Source: Thermobacillus sp. ZCTH02-B1
GTDB lineage: Bacteria; Bacillota; Bacilli; Paenibacillales; Paenibacillaceae
DNA: 64,000 bases
Assembly: GCF_002159085.1 (NCBI RefSeq)
Contig: NZ_LZRU01000009.1
Span: 186,001-250,000, forward strand
Reading direction: 5' to 3'
Part shown: positions 8,749-17,198 of the stretch, in pieces
How positions within the stretch are numbered: the stretch's first letter is position 1
How the letters are laid out: each line of letters begins with the position of its first letter
The notes under the pieces: model-generated
Told to the model about the DNA's origin: nothing
The model's database searches: none
What the model saw: the letters and a program-made list of their open reading frames with translations, nothing else
Translations under genes and position numbers: made by a program

Positions 8749-9520
8749 TCCCTCCTTCCGGTTCCCGGATCAGGCTCCGCAGCCGTTGGAACAGCGGGCC
8801 GAAATCCGGATCCCATCGCGCTTCCGAAGGCAGCCTCGTGCGGATCGACGCCGGCACGTCCAGCACGGACCGGATGCGGCCGGGCGAAGCTTCCAGAATG
8901 ACGACGCGGTCGCTCATCGCGGCGGCCTCCTCCAGATCGTGCGTCACGAGCACGGCCGTCACGCCGCGCCTGCGCACCGTCTCCCACACGAGATCCTCGA
9001 GCTGCAGCCGGATGAGCAGATCGAGCGACGAGAACGGCTCGTCAAGCAGCAGCACCTCCGGCTCCCGGGCGAGCGTGCGCACGAGCGCGGCGCGCTGCCG
9101 CATGCCGCCGGACAGCTCGTGCGGATAGCGGCGCGCGGTGCCGGCGAGGCCGAATTCGGCGAGCAGCCGGTCGATCCGCCGTTCCGCTTCCGGACTGCGC
9201 TCGCCCGCGATTTCGAACCCGATCAGGGCGTTGTCCCGGATGTTCCGCCACGGGAACAGATAGTCCTGCTGGAGCATGTAGCCGATGCGCGGATCCGGGC
9301 CCGTGACCGCCTCTCCGGCGATCTCCACCCGGCCCCGCGAAGGACGGATCAGGCCGGCCATCAGATTCAGGATCGTCGTCTTGCCGCAGCCGCTCGGGCC
9401 GACCAGGCTCACGAATTCGCCCGTGGCGACATCAAGATTGAGGCCGTCCACCGCCAGCAACGCTCCCGCGGGTCCGACATAGGCGTGCGAAACGCCGGAC
9501 AGCCGAAGCATGACGTCCAT
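8729..9520 (-). CDS. ABC transporter ATP-binding protein, SsuB/TauB/NitD type
   Basis: A 263-residue nucleotide-binding subunit that powers the adjacent permease. Walker A is GPSGCGKTT at residues 41-49, the Q-loop region is YMLQQDYLFPW, the signature is LSGGMRQR near 138, and Walker B is VLLLDEPFSSLD followed by the switch histidine in LVTHDLEEA. LQQDYLFPW is characteristic of the NitT/TauT importer class. It overlaps the permease gene downstream and lies 42 bases after the binding-protein gene. Confidence 0.92.
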   Translation of the reverse strand: MDVMLRLSGVSHAYVGPAGALLAVDGLNLDVATGEFVSLVGPSGCGKTTILNLMAGLIRPSRGRVEIAGEAVTGPDPRIGYMLQQDYLFPWRNIRDNALIGFEIAGERSPEAERRIDRLLAEFGLAGTARRYPHELSGGMRQRAALVRTLAREPEVLLLDEPFSSLDLLIRLQLEDLVWETVRRRGVTAVLVTHDLEEAAAMSDRVVILEASPGRIRSVLDVPASIRTRLPSEARWDPDFGPLFQRLRSLIREPEGGNAGHAG

Positions 9521-9562
9521 CCGCGTCCCACCTCCGCTCTCCGCCTTGCGTCCGCGCGCCGG

Positions 9563-10564
9563 TCATCGGCCGAGCGCCTTCCCCGCGAACGAATTGTCGA
9601 CGATCGCTTCCAGCGGCGTCCGCTCCGTGATCTCGCCGGCCTGCTCCATGATGTCCAGCAGGTTGTTCCATTCCTCCTCGTCGATCATGCCGCCGACGGC
9701 GTACGATTGCTGCGCCTTGTACCGCTCGATGACGCTGACCGCGATGTCCCGTTCCGTTCCTTCGAAATACCCGAGCACCGCGTCCGCGATCTCTTCGGCC
9801 GGCCGTTCCTCGACCCATCGCTGCGCCTTCGTGATCGCGTTCGTGAACTTCTGGATGGTCTCCCGGTTGCGCTCGATGTAGCTCTTCTTCGCCATGAACA
9901 CCGTGTACGGCAGCCGGCCGCTCTCCACGCCGAACGACGCGATGACGTAGCCCTTTCCTTCCTTCTCGAAGATCGATGCCTGCGGTTCAAACAGCTGGAC
10001 GTATTCGCCCGTGCCCGATGCGAAGGCCGCCGGAATGTTCGCGAATTCGACGTTCTGGATCAGCGTGAGATCCCGATGGGGATCGATGCCGTGCTTGCGC
10101 AGCGTGTACTCGCCGGCCATCTGCGGCATGCCGCCCTTGCGCTGGCCGAGGAACACGGCCCCCTTCAGGTCGTCCCATTCGAAGTCGTCCCTTCTTTCGC
10201 GGGCCACGAGGAACGTACCGTCGGTCTGCGTCAGTTGCGCGAAGTTGATGACCGGATCGTCCGCTCCCTGCTGATAGACGTAGATCGACGTCTCCGAGCC
10301 GACCAGCGCGATGTCGATGGCGCCGGACAAGAGCGCCGTCATCGTCTTGTCGCCGCCGGCCGTCGTCTGCAGGTCCACCTCCAGCCCCTCTTCCGCGAAA
10401 AATCCCTGGTTCAGCGCAACATACAGCGGAGCGTAGAAAAGCGAGCGCGTCACCTCGCCCACTCGCACCTTCTCCGTCCCCTTCGAACCATCGCTGCATC
10501 CCGCCGGCAGCGCGGCGATCAGCGCGGCCGCAAGAAGCCATCCGAATCGCGATCGCTTGAACAT
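9563..10564 (-). CDS. ABC transporter substrate-binding lipoprotein (NMT1/THI5-like)
   Basis: A 333-residue extracellular binding protein. It begins with a lipoprotein signal ending in LPAGC, Cys23 being the lipidation site. The mature part has the NMT1/SsuA-like order LFYAPLYVALNQGFFAEEGLEVDL, then GDKTMTALLSGAIDIALVG. Members bind small anions, sulfonates or pyrimidine precursors. It is the first gene of the importer operon, with GGCGGTGA before the ATG. Which substrate is bound is not visible here. Confidence 0.88.
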   Translation of the reverse strand: MFKRSRFGWLLAAALIAALPAGCSDGSKGTEKVRVGEVTRSLFYAPLYVALNQGFFAEEGLEVDLQTTAGGDKTMTALLSGAIDIALVGSETSIYVYQQGADDPVINFAQLTQTDGTFLVARERRDDFEWDDLKGAVFLGQRKGGMPQMAGEYTLRKHGIDPHRDLTLIQNVEFANIPAAFASGTGEYVQLFEPQASIFEKEGKGYVIASFGVESGRLPYTVFMAKKSYIERNRETIQKFTNAITKAQRWVEERPAEEIADAVLGYFEGTERDIAVSVIERYKAQQSYAVGGMIDEEEWNNLLDIMEQAGEITERTPLEAIVDNSFAGKALGR

Positions 10565-10661
10565 GCATGTTCACCGCCTTTGCCTACCGGATTGAAACGG
10601 GTGTGCTACAGCCTATTCTCCAGGCGGAAGGTTGGTGTATCGCGGAAAGGCTTTCGCAGCG

Positions 10662-10707
10662 AAAAAAACCGGCCGCTCCGCCGGCGTGAAGCCGGCGCCG
10701 CGGCCGG
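10662..10707 (-). terminator. Intrinsic terminator after the M32 carboxypeptidase gene
   Basis: On the minus strand a 17-base arm at 10691-10707 pairs with 10669-10685 around a five-base loop, with a single internal mismatch region, and is followed by seven T. It lies 15 bases past the carboxypeptidase stop and isolates that gene from the ABC importer downstream. Confidence 0.9.
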
Positions 10708-10721
10708 GTCATGCGCCCGGA

Positions 10722-12230
10722 TTACAGCCGGTAGATGTCGCGGTATTTCCGTTCGAGATAATCGGTCAGATGCTGCGGATCGAGCGGGCCGCCCGTGACG
10801 CGCCGCACGATCTCGCCGGGCGTCTCGAGCTTGCCGTACCGGTAGATGCGCTCCGCGAGCCAGTCCAAGATCGGATGCAGCCGGCCGGTTCCGACGAGCT
10901 CCCACATCTCCGGCATGTCGCGCTCCATCGCGGCGGCGAACTGCGCGGCGTACATGTTGCCGAGCGCATACGACGGGAAATAGCCGAACGCGCCGCCCGA
11001 CCAGTGGACGTCCTGCAGCACGCCTTCGGCGTCGTTCTTCGGTTCGACGCCGAGATATTCCCGGTACTTCGCGTTCCAGATTTCCGGAAGATCCGCCGCC
11101 CTGAGGCCCCCGTCGAACAGCATCTTCTCGATCTCGTACCGGATCACGATGTGCAGATTGTACGTCAGCTCGTCGGCCTCGATGCGGATGAGCGACGGCT
11201 CGACGATGTTGATCGCCCGGTAGAACGTCTCCGCGTCGGTATCCAGCCGTCCGGGGAAATGCGCCTTGAGGTCGCCGAAATAGCGCCTCCAGAACGGCCG
11301 GCTCCGGCCGATGATGTTCTCCCAGAAGCGCGACTGCGACTCGTGGATGCCCATCGACGTGCCGGTGTAAAGCGTCGTACCCGCGAGTTCGGGATCGATG
11401 TTTTGCTCATAGAGCGCATGGCCGCCCTCGTGTATCGTGCCGAACAGCGCGCTCGCCACATCATCCTCGAGGTAGCGCGTCGTGATGCGGACGTCGCCGG
11501 GCCCGAGCCCCGTCGCGAACGGATGGACGCTCTCGTCCAGCCGGCCGGCCTCGAAATCGAAGCCCATCTCCTTCAGGATGAAGAGGCTGAACCGGCGCTG
11601 CGCCTCCGGCTCGAACGTGCCCCCGAGGACCGACCGGTCCGGCTTCGCGGGCGATTCGGCGATCGCCGCCGCGAGCGGGACGAGCTTGTCCCGCAAGGAT
11701 CCGAACAGCCGGTCGAGCTCGTCGGTCGTCATGCCCGGTTCGTACTGGTCGAGCAGCGTGTCGTAGCGCGTCCCCTTCACGCCCCAGAGGTCGATGAACC
11801 GGTTCGTGTAGTCGATGATCTTCTCGAGGTACGGCCGGAAACCGGGAAAATCGCTCCGCGCCTTCGCTTCCTCCCAGAACGCTTCCGCCTGCGAGGTCAA
11901 CACGACGTATTCGCGGTACAGCTCCGGCGGAATCCGCCGGTTCCGCTCGTATTCCTTCGCCGTCTCGTCGACCAGGCGGCGGTCGATGCGGGACAGGTTC
12001 CCGTACGTTTCCGGCTCGCGGAGGCGCGCCAGCAGCTCTCCCATCTCGTCGGAGACGGCCAGCCTGAACGATTCCTCCGAGAGCACGCCGACCGCCTCCG
12101 AACGGGCTTCGATGCCCTTGCGGGGCGCGCCGGTCCGCATGTCCCAATAGGCGAGCCCGATCACTTCCTCGTAGCTCTTGATTTTCCGTATCAGCCCGCG
12201 GAATCTGGCAAGCGCTTCCTCGCCGGTCAT
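10722..12230 (-). CDS. Carboxypeptidase M32 (thermostable carboxypeptidase 1)
   Basis: A 502-residue cytosolic metallocarboxypeptidase of the Taq/Pfu family that removes C-terminal residues from peptides. The metal site is HEGGH near residue 270 (the HExxH motif with Glu as catalytic base). The family motif HESQSRFWENIIGRS follows about 30 residues later, and the N-terminal region WDMRTGAPRKG is also typical. Length matches the family (~500). It is single-gene with a strong terminator downstream, and diverges from the HesB-like gene at 12341. Confidence 0.95.
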   Translation of the reverse strand: MTGEEALARFRGLIRKIKSYEEVIGLAYWDMRTGAPRKGIEARSEAVGVLSEESFRLAVSDEMGELLARLREPETYGNLSRIDRRLVDETAKEYERNRRIPPELYREYVVLTSQAEAFWEEAKARSDFPGFRPYLEKIIDYTNRFIDLWGVKGTRYDTLLDQYEPGMTTDELDRLFGSLRDKLVPLAAAIAESPAKPDRSVLGGTFEPEAQRRFSLFILKEMGFDFEAGRLDESVHPFATGLGPGDVRITTRYLEDDVASALFGTIHEGGHALYEQNIDPELAGTTLYTGTSMGIHESQSRFWENIIGRSRPFWRRYFGDLKAHFPGRLDTDAETFYRAINIVEPSLIRIEADELTYNLHIVIRYEIEKMLFDGGLRAADLPEIWNAKYREYLGVEPKNDAEGVLQDVHWSGGAFGYFPSYALGNMYAAQFAAAMERDMPEMWELVGTGRLHPILDWLAERIYRYGKLETPGEIVRRVTGGPLDPQHLTDYLERKYRDIYRL

Positions 12231-12265
12231 ACGATCAACCGCCTTTCCGGATTTCGGTTCTCCAC

Positions 12266-12295
12266 TTGATGATACGTCCGCGCCCGACGTATAAT
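12266..12295 (+). promoter_or_regulatory. Sigma-A promoter of the HesB-like/carbonic anhydrase pair
   Basis: TTGATG (12266-12271), an 18-base spacer and a perfect TATAAT (12290-12295) precede the HesB-like gene by about 45 bases. It lies between divergent genes. Confidence 0.7.
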
Positions 12296-12340
12296 CAACC
12301 TTGATTTTTGCCGGCTCCCGGCCGGGAAAGGAGCTTGCCG

Positions 12341-12679
12341 ATGCGCGTCGACGTGACGCCGGAAGCCGCCGCGCTGCTGTCCGCGATGCCGGGCGTCGGA
12401 CGGCGGCTGAGGCTGGTATATGATACGGAAGGCTGCGGCTGCGCGGTAAACGGCGTTCCCGCCCTGCTGGCGGTGGACGGGCCGGAGCCCGGGGACATGG
12501 AGGCGGAGACGGACGGGCCGTTCGCGATCGGATACGATCCGCGGCACGAAGTGTTTTTCGAAGACCGGCTCGTCATCGACCGCGCCCCGGACGGCGAAGG
12601 CCTCGTGCTGCGCGGCGAAGGCCAGATTTACACCCCGCATCTCAGGATCGGTGTTCCGGTCCGCCAAATGGAAGGGTGA
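12341..12679 (+). CDS. HesB/IscA-like iron-sulfur biosynthesis family protein
   Basis: A 112-residue protein related to the HesB/YneR group. It begins MRVDVTPEAAALLSA and contains LRLVYDTEGCGCAVNG, with the Cys-Gly-Cys of the family. The downstream C-terminal cysteine pair of true A-type carriers (CGCG) is absent, so it is more like YneR-type homologues, whose biochemical role is unclear. AAAGGAG seven bases before the ATG sets the start. The carbonic anhydrase gene begins four bases after the stop. Confidence 0.75.
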   Translation: MRVDVTPEAAALLSAMPGVGRRLRLVYDTEGCGCAVNGVPALLAVDGPEPGDMEAETDGPFAIGYDPRHEVFFEDRLVIDRAPDGEGLVLRGEGQIYTPHLRIGVPVRQMEG

Positions 12680-12683
12680 GCCC

Positions 12684-13256
12684 ATGAACCGACTGGAATC
12701 CATTCTCGAGCACAACCGCCGGTTCGTGGAGAACCGAGAATACGAAGCGTACCGGACGGACCGCTGGCCGGACAAGAAGATGGTCGTCGTCACCTGCATG
12801 GACACGCGGCTGACGGAACTGCTGCCGCGCGCGATGAATCTGCGCAACGGCGACGCGAAGATCATCAAGAACGCCGGCGGCATCGTCACGCAGCCGTTCG
12901 GCAACATCATGCGCAGCATTCTGATCGCGCTCTACGAATTGCGGGCGAGCGAAGTGTTCATCGTCGGACATCACGATTGCGGCATGACCGGCCTCGATCC
13001 GCAGACGGTGCTTCGTCACATGCGCGAGCGGGGCATTCCCGACTCGACGATCGGGATGCTGGAAAACGCGGGCATCCGGCTCGACCGCTGGCTGACGGGC
13101 TTCGACAACGTGCGCGAAAGCGTCGAGCAAAGCGTCCGCATCGTCAGCCGCCATCCCCTGCTGCCGCCGGGAACGGCCGTGCACGGCCTGATCGTGCACC
13201 CCGATACCGGCAAGCTCGACCTCGTCGTGGACGGCTATGCCGGGCGGACGACGTAG
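12684..13256 (+). CDS. Beta-class carbonic anhydrase
   Basis: A 190-residue cytosolic zinc enzyme converting CO2 and water to bicarbonate. The catalytic block TCMDTRL gives Cys38, Asp40 and Arg42. GHHDCGM supplies the second zinc pair (His96 and Cys99). IKNAGGIVT is also family-typical. The start at 12684 has GGAAGGGTGAG just upstream; the frame opens 33 bases earlier without a good site. It is translationally close to the HesB-like gene. Confidence 0.93.
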   Translation: MNRLESILEHNRRFVENREYEAYRTDRWPDKKMVVVTCMDTRLTELLPRAMNLRNGDAKIIKNAGGIVTQPFGNIMRSILIALYELRASEVFIVGHHDCGMTGLDPQTVLRHMRERGIPDSTIGMLENAGIRLDRWLTGFDNVRESVEQSVRIVSRHPLLPPGTAVHGLIVHPDTGKLDLVVDGYAGRTT

Positions 13257-13384
13257 GATACGGGCTTTTCGGAAGCCGGATCGCGCCGCGTGTCCGGGCG
13301 GAACGGGCGGATCGACGGGACCGTTCCGAATGCCCGGCCGCGGTTCGATTCCGCCGTTCTTTCCTCCGCCGTCCTTCCGCGGCT

Positions 13385-13927
13385 TCAGCGCCGCCCGCCG
13401 CGCGCGGCTGCCCGCTCTTCGGCCGCCCTCGCCCGCGCTTCGATGACGTCCGACCGGTCGCGCAGCGCGTGCCTCCGGACGATCGCGTCCTCGAGCGGAT
13501 CGTCCGCCCCCCAGGCGAGCCCCCGGCGCAAGGCCCGTTCCTTCAGTTCCTTGAGCAGCGCCTCGTCCCGGATCGGCAGATTGACCGCCCGGTAGGCGGC
13601 GCCGGCGCCTTCCGCCTCCAGCCGCCGCGCCGATCCGGCGGCGATCTCCCGAACCGCTTCGCCGTCCAGCCCGAGCCGGTCGAGCGCCTCCGGACGAAGC
13701 TTCGCCGCCGCGCCGCGGTACATCTTGAGCGCGCCGGACGCGTTGCCGCGCCGGTGATGGTACAGCGCGACCGCAAGCTGGATCAGCCCGACCCACACCT
13801 CCCGGTCCGGATCGCCGGCGGGAAGGGATTTCCAGTAGGCTTCCAGCACCTCGTGGCACTCGAAATAATCGCGCGTTGCATGAAATTCGAACAGATAATC
13901 CCGGTATGCTTCCGGATAGGTTGCCAT
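13385..13927 (-). CDS. DUF309 domain-containing protein
   Basis: A 180-residue protein with the DUF309 hallmark DYFECHEVLEAYWKSLP at the N-terminus and LIQLAVALYHHRRGN, where the conserved His and Glu could bind a metal. The C-terminal third is Arg/Ala-rich and probably extended. The function of the family is not established. It converges on the carbonic anhydrase gene with a 128-base gap in which I see no clear terminator. Confidence 0.85.
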   Translation of the reverse strand: MATYPEAYRDYLFEFHATRDYFECHEVLEAYWKSLPAGDPDREVWVGLIQLAVALYHHRRGNASGALKMYRGAAAKLRPEALDRLGLDGEAVREIAAGSARRLEAEGAGAAYRAVNLPIRDEALLKELKERALRRGLAWGADDPLEDAIVRRHALRDRSDVIEARARAAEERAAARGGRR

Positions 13928-14053
13928 GGCCGATCACCTGCCGGGTTCCGGCTTCGCGCCGGAACCGGAATTGGATGAAACCCGGGACCCGTCCCGGACG
14001 TATACGAACATGATACCAGAAGCAAGCGAATGACGGGGAGGCACCACACACCG

Positions 14054-14527
14054 ATGAAGGCTTCATTCTGGACAAAAGCGTTGCTCACGCTGACCGTATT
14101 CGCCGTGTTCTTCGCCGCGGCGGCCGACGACGCGGACGCGCGCCGCGGCCGGTTCGTCGCGCCGAAGAAGACGTACACCGAACAGCCGAAGAAGGCGCAG
14201 GAGCCCGCCGGCACGGTAAACCGCGCCGATTCCGGGACGAACCCCGGCGCGAAGGCGGGCGCGCATCCGACCGGCGCCGCCGGCACCGCCGGAACGAAGC
14301 GCGGTTCCTTCGGCGACGGCGGCTTCCTGAAGGGGCTCATGATCGGCGGCCTCGCCGGCTTCCTGTTCGGCAGCCTGTTCGCACACATGGGATTCCTGGG
14401 CGAACTGCTCGGGCTGATGATCAACCTGCTCGCGATTTACTTCCTGTTCGTGCTGGTCCGCGCCGCGTACCGCCATTTCCGCGACCGCAGGCCCCCGCGG
14501 CCGCACGAGACGGGGAGACGGTACTGA
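14054..14527 (+). CDS. Small exported membrane protein of unknown function
   Basis: About 157 residues. It has an N-terminal signal or anchor (WTKALLTLTVFAVFFAAAA), then a ~70-residue Lys/Pro/Gly/Ala linker. Near the C-terminus are two hydrophobic helices, GLMIGGLAGFLFGSLFAHMG and LGLMINLLAIYFLFVLV, and a basic tail. The glycine-rich hydrophobic segment followed by a second helix resembles the N-terminal part of Tim44-like membrane proteins, but no Tim44 domain is present. I take the ATG at 14054; an ATG 24 bases upstream is possible. The next gene starts four bases later, so the two are probably co-expressed. Confidence 0.6.
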   Translation: MKASFWTKALLTLTVFAVFFAAAADDADARRGRFVAPKKTYTEQPKKAQEPAGTVNRADSGTNPGAKAGAHPTGAAGTAGTKRGSFGDGGFLKGLMIGGLAGFLFGSLFAHMGFLGELLGLMINLLAIYFLFVLVRAAYRHFRDRRPPRPHETGRRY

Positions 14528-14530
14528 GTC

Positions 14531-14809
14531 ATGCGGCTGTCGATGGACGAGATCGTCAACGCGGTCTGCCTTCATTTCGCCGAGCGCAAGGGCGTGAAGC
14601 CGACCGACGTCGAAGTGCAGCTCCAGTGGGACGAGGATTACGGCTATACGGCCGAGGTGTGGGTGCTCGGCCGCAGCCAGTACATCGTCGAGGCGAATCT
14701 GCTCGAGGCGATCGAGCGCTACCTGTTCACGGAATACGGCATGCGGGTGTATCGCGACCAGATCCGGCTCGGGCTGGACGAAGAGATCTACGCCGACATC
14801 ACGGAGTGA
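14531..14809 (+). CDS. DUF2653 (YxcD-like) family protein
   Basis: A 92-residue acidic cytosolic protein. It matches the YxcD/DUF2653 pattern: MDEIVNAVCLHFAERKG, VQLQWDEDYGYTAEV and LLEAIERYLFTEYGMRV. These proteins are common in Bacilli and have no assigned role. The gene follows the small membrane-protein gene at four bases and ends in a strong terminator. Confidence 0.8.
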   Translation: MRLSMDEIVNAVCLHFAERKGVKPTDVEVQLQWDEDYGYTAEVWVLGRSQYIVEANLLEAIERYLFTEYGMRVYRDQIRLGLDEEIYADITE

Positions 14810-14840
14810 CGCCGGCCGCGATCCCGCCGCCCGGCGACGG

Positions 14841-14890
14841 CCGTCCGGTTCATCGGAAGAGGACCGGGCGGTCCTTTTTTTTCTTTTTTA
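14841..14890 (+). terminator. Intrinsic terminator after the DUF2653 gene
   Basis: CCGTCCGGT (14841-14849) pairs with ACCGGGCGG (14863-14871), allowing one G-U pair, and is followed by a long T-rich run. The remaining ~180 bases to the GH18 gene hold no clear promoter. Confidence 0.8.
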
Positions 14891-15075
14891 TCGTGCTCGA
14901 AGCACAAAAGAAACCGCGGGGACCTGTCTTCGCCAGCGCAATCTTGCGCCCCGTGTTCCCTCCTTCGGCTCCCGCAGCTCGCAAGAAAGAACATTTTCCA
15001 CAGCAACATTCCTTCTCCAACCGCGTTTAACTTGTCAGATTCCCAAACGGCCGGAAAAAGGATGGTGAACCGGGA

Positions 15076-16995
15076 TTGGCACTTCGCGTCCTGAAGGCGG
15101 TCCTCGCGCTGCTCGTGATGCCGTCGCTCGGCCTGCAGGCTGCGCATGCGGCCCATGCGGCGGCGAGCGCGGCCAACATCACGAAATATCGCGTCTACCA
15201 GAACGACAAGCCGCTCATGGAATTCGCCTCCGAATCGCAGGCGATCGCCTATGCGAAGCAGTACGCGTACAGCCGCATCGAGAAGATCGCCGACCGCACC
15301 TGGATATGGCACAACTACCCGCGATTCGCGGTCTATGTCGACGGCGTGCTCGAGCCGGGCATGCTGTTCCGCACGTACGACGAGGCGAAGCGGGCGGCCG
15401 CCGGCAGGCTCGACGTCGCGATCCGCGATCTCGAGAAGCCCGGCTGGGTCGAGTCGAATTTCGCGCGTTACCGCGTCTACCAGGGGCACAAGACGTTCCC
15501 CGGCTGGACCTTCGCGACGCTTGCGGAAGCGAAGAAGCTGGCCAACCGCTACAAGAACGCGCACATCATCGACCTGGACACGAACGACTGGATATGGGAC
15601 AACCTGACGGAGGAGGAAGAAGCGGCCGAACGGAAGAAGGTGCCCGCCTACGCGGTGATCCTGAACGGCGAAACCGTCGGCGAACCGTACGGCTTTCTGC
15701 GCGACGCGATCCGGGCGGCGAACGGCATCGCGGGCAGCGAGGTCGTCCACCTCGGCACGGGGGCGGTCGTCCATTCGACCGTGCCGCCGTACGCCGTCTT
15801 CCAGAACGGCAAGGAGCGGAAACGGTTCTTCTCCATCCGTGAAGCCGTCGTCTACGCGAAGACGCTGGCCGGAGCCGAGGTGATCCGGGACGGCAAGGTG
15901 TACTGGACGAACGTCCCGTACTACCGCGTCTGGCAGGGCGAGCGCGAAGTCTGGCGGTTCCACGGGCTGGACGAAGCCGTCCGGAACGCCCGGAAGCTCG
16001 CGAACGCGTCGATCCGAACGGAGGAAGGCAAGGTGCTCTGGAGCAACGCGAGCCGGCTGCTCTATCTCGGATGGAACGGTTCGTCGAATAAGGACACGAT
16101 CCTGGCCCAGGTCGCCAACACGCAGGGGCTCGACATCGATTCGCCGACCTGGTTCCAGCTCGCCTCGGCGGACGGCGCCCTGGAGGACCGGTCGGACGCC
16201 GCCCTCGCGAAGGAGCTGAAGTCCCGCGGCATCCAGGTCATGCCGCTCGTGCACAACGGGTTCGACCGGAAGATGACGAGCGCGTTCCTCGCCAACGAAG
16301 CGGCGCAGCGGACATTCATCGACGCGCTGGTCAAACGGCTGGCCGAACTCGGCGCCTACGGCGTCAACGTCGATTTCGAGGAAGTGGCCGCGGCGGACCG
16401 CGACCGGTTCACCGCCTTCGTGCGGAAGCTGGCGGATGCCGTCCACGCCCGGGGCATGAAAATCTCCATCGATCTGATCCGCGGCGACAGGGCGTGGAAC
16501 CACCTGACCGCCTATGACCAGGAGAAGATCGGGAAAGCCGTCGACTACATCGTGATCATGGCCTACGACCAGTACTGGCGCGGCAGCGCAAAGCCCGGTT
16601 CCGTGTCCGGGCTGGCCTGGACCGAACAGGGCATCCTCGACTACCTGTCGTACGGGATTCCCCGCTCGAAGCTGTTCCTCGGCGTGCCGCTCTATGTGCG
16701 GGAATGGAAGGTCGACGCCTCGGGCAACGTGCTCGATTCGCGGGCGATTTTCATGAAGGACATCCCCGCCCTGCTGGCGGAGGTCGACGCGCGGGTGGTC
16801 TACGATCCCGCGTTCGGACAGATGAAGGTGACGTACGTCAGGAACGGACAGACCTACGTGTTCTGGATGGAGACGGAAGAGACGATCAAAGCGCGGGTCG
16901 ATCTCGCGAAGAAATACGATCTGGCCGGCGTCGCGTTCTGGCGCCTCGGCTACGAACCGCGGGAGCTTTGGACGAAGCTGCTCCGGCAGAAATGA
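15076..16995 (+). CDS. Secreted glycoside hydrolase family 18 protein with six N-terminal repeats
   Basis: A 639-residue exported protein, apparently starting with TTG. A signal peptide (VLKAVLALLVMPSLGLQAAHA) is followed by six ~50-65-residue repeats beginning roughly at KYRVYQNDK, RFAVYVDGV, RYRVYQGHK, AYAVILNGE, PYAVFQNGK and YYRVWQGER, several ending in W-x-W/S-N. The rest is a GH18 barrel with YGVNVDFEEV: Asp433 and Glu435 fit the DxE catalytic pair, as in spore-cortex and cell-wall GH18 enzymes. IDYIVIMAYDQYW-like VDYIVIMAYDQYW supplies the family MAYD block. It probably cleaves peptidoglycan or chitin-like glycans outside the cell. The repeats are not LysM, SH3 or SLH as far as I can recognise. 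Confidence 0.85.
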   Translation: MALRVLKAVLALLVMPSLGLQAAHAAHAAASAANITKYRVYQNDKPLMEFASESQAIAYAKQYAYSRIEKIADRTWIWHNYPRFAVYVDGVLEPGMLFRTYDEAKRAAAGRLDVAIRDLEKPGWVESNFARYRVYQGHKTFPGWTFATLAEAKKLANRYKNAHIIDLDTNDWIWDNLTEEEEAAERKKVPAYAVILNGETVGEPYGFLRDAIRAANGIAGSEVVHLGTGAVVHSTVPPYAVFQNGKERKRFFSIREAVVYAKTLAGAEVIRDGKVYWTNVPYYRVWQGEREVWRFHGLDEAVRNARKLANASIRTEEGKVLWSNASRLLYLGWNGSSNKDTILAQVANTQGLDIDSPTWFQLASADGALEDRSDAALAKELKSRGIQVMPLVHNGFDRKMTSAFLANEAAQRTFIDALVKRLAELGAYGVNVDFEEVAAADRDRFTAFVRKLADAVHARGMKISIDLIRGDRAWNHLTAYDQEKIGKAVDYIVIMAYDQYWRGSAKPGSVSGLAWTEQGILDYLSYGIPRSKLFLGVPLYVREWKVDASGNVLDSRAIFMKDIPALLAEVDARVVYDPAFGQMKVTYVRNGQTYVFWMETEETIKARVDLAKKYDLAGVAFWRLGYEPRELWTKLLRQK

Positions 16996-17150
16996 CGGAC
17001 AAGTACATGCCCGCACCCTTTCCGTGCGCGTCGGCGCCGCCGCCGTTCGCCGGTCCCGGCCGCGCCGCGCCATGATGGCATCGGGCGGAACCGGCCGTGG
17101 TGCGCGCCGCCCGTCCCGTCGGCACCATACGGAGGGCCGTCATATCCGTC

Positions 17151-17181
17151 AAAAAATGGGCCCGCGGTCATCCGCGGGCCC
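17151..17181 (-). terminator. Intrinsic terminator after the chemoreceptor gene
   Basis: On the minus strand a perfect 10-bp GC stem (GGGCCCGCGG with CCGCGGGCCC, four-base loop) is followed by ATTTTTTG. It lies 18 bases past the stop of the gene at 17199. Confidence 0.88.
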
Positions 17182-17198
17182 GCGCCGTATCGGGCGGC

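Noticed and set aside
10565..10661. Possible thiamine or other cofactor riboswitch before the NMT1-like importer
   Set aside because: The leader is under 100 bases and none of the conserved cores I know (TPP CTGAGA, FMN, cobalamin) is present.
16996..17150. Small membrane or exported protein between the GH18 and chemoreceptor genes
   Set aside because: The frames on both strands have no plausible start site or family, and the sequence is low-complexity GC.
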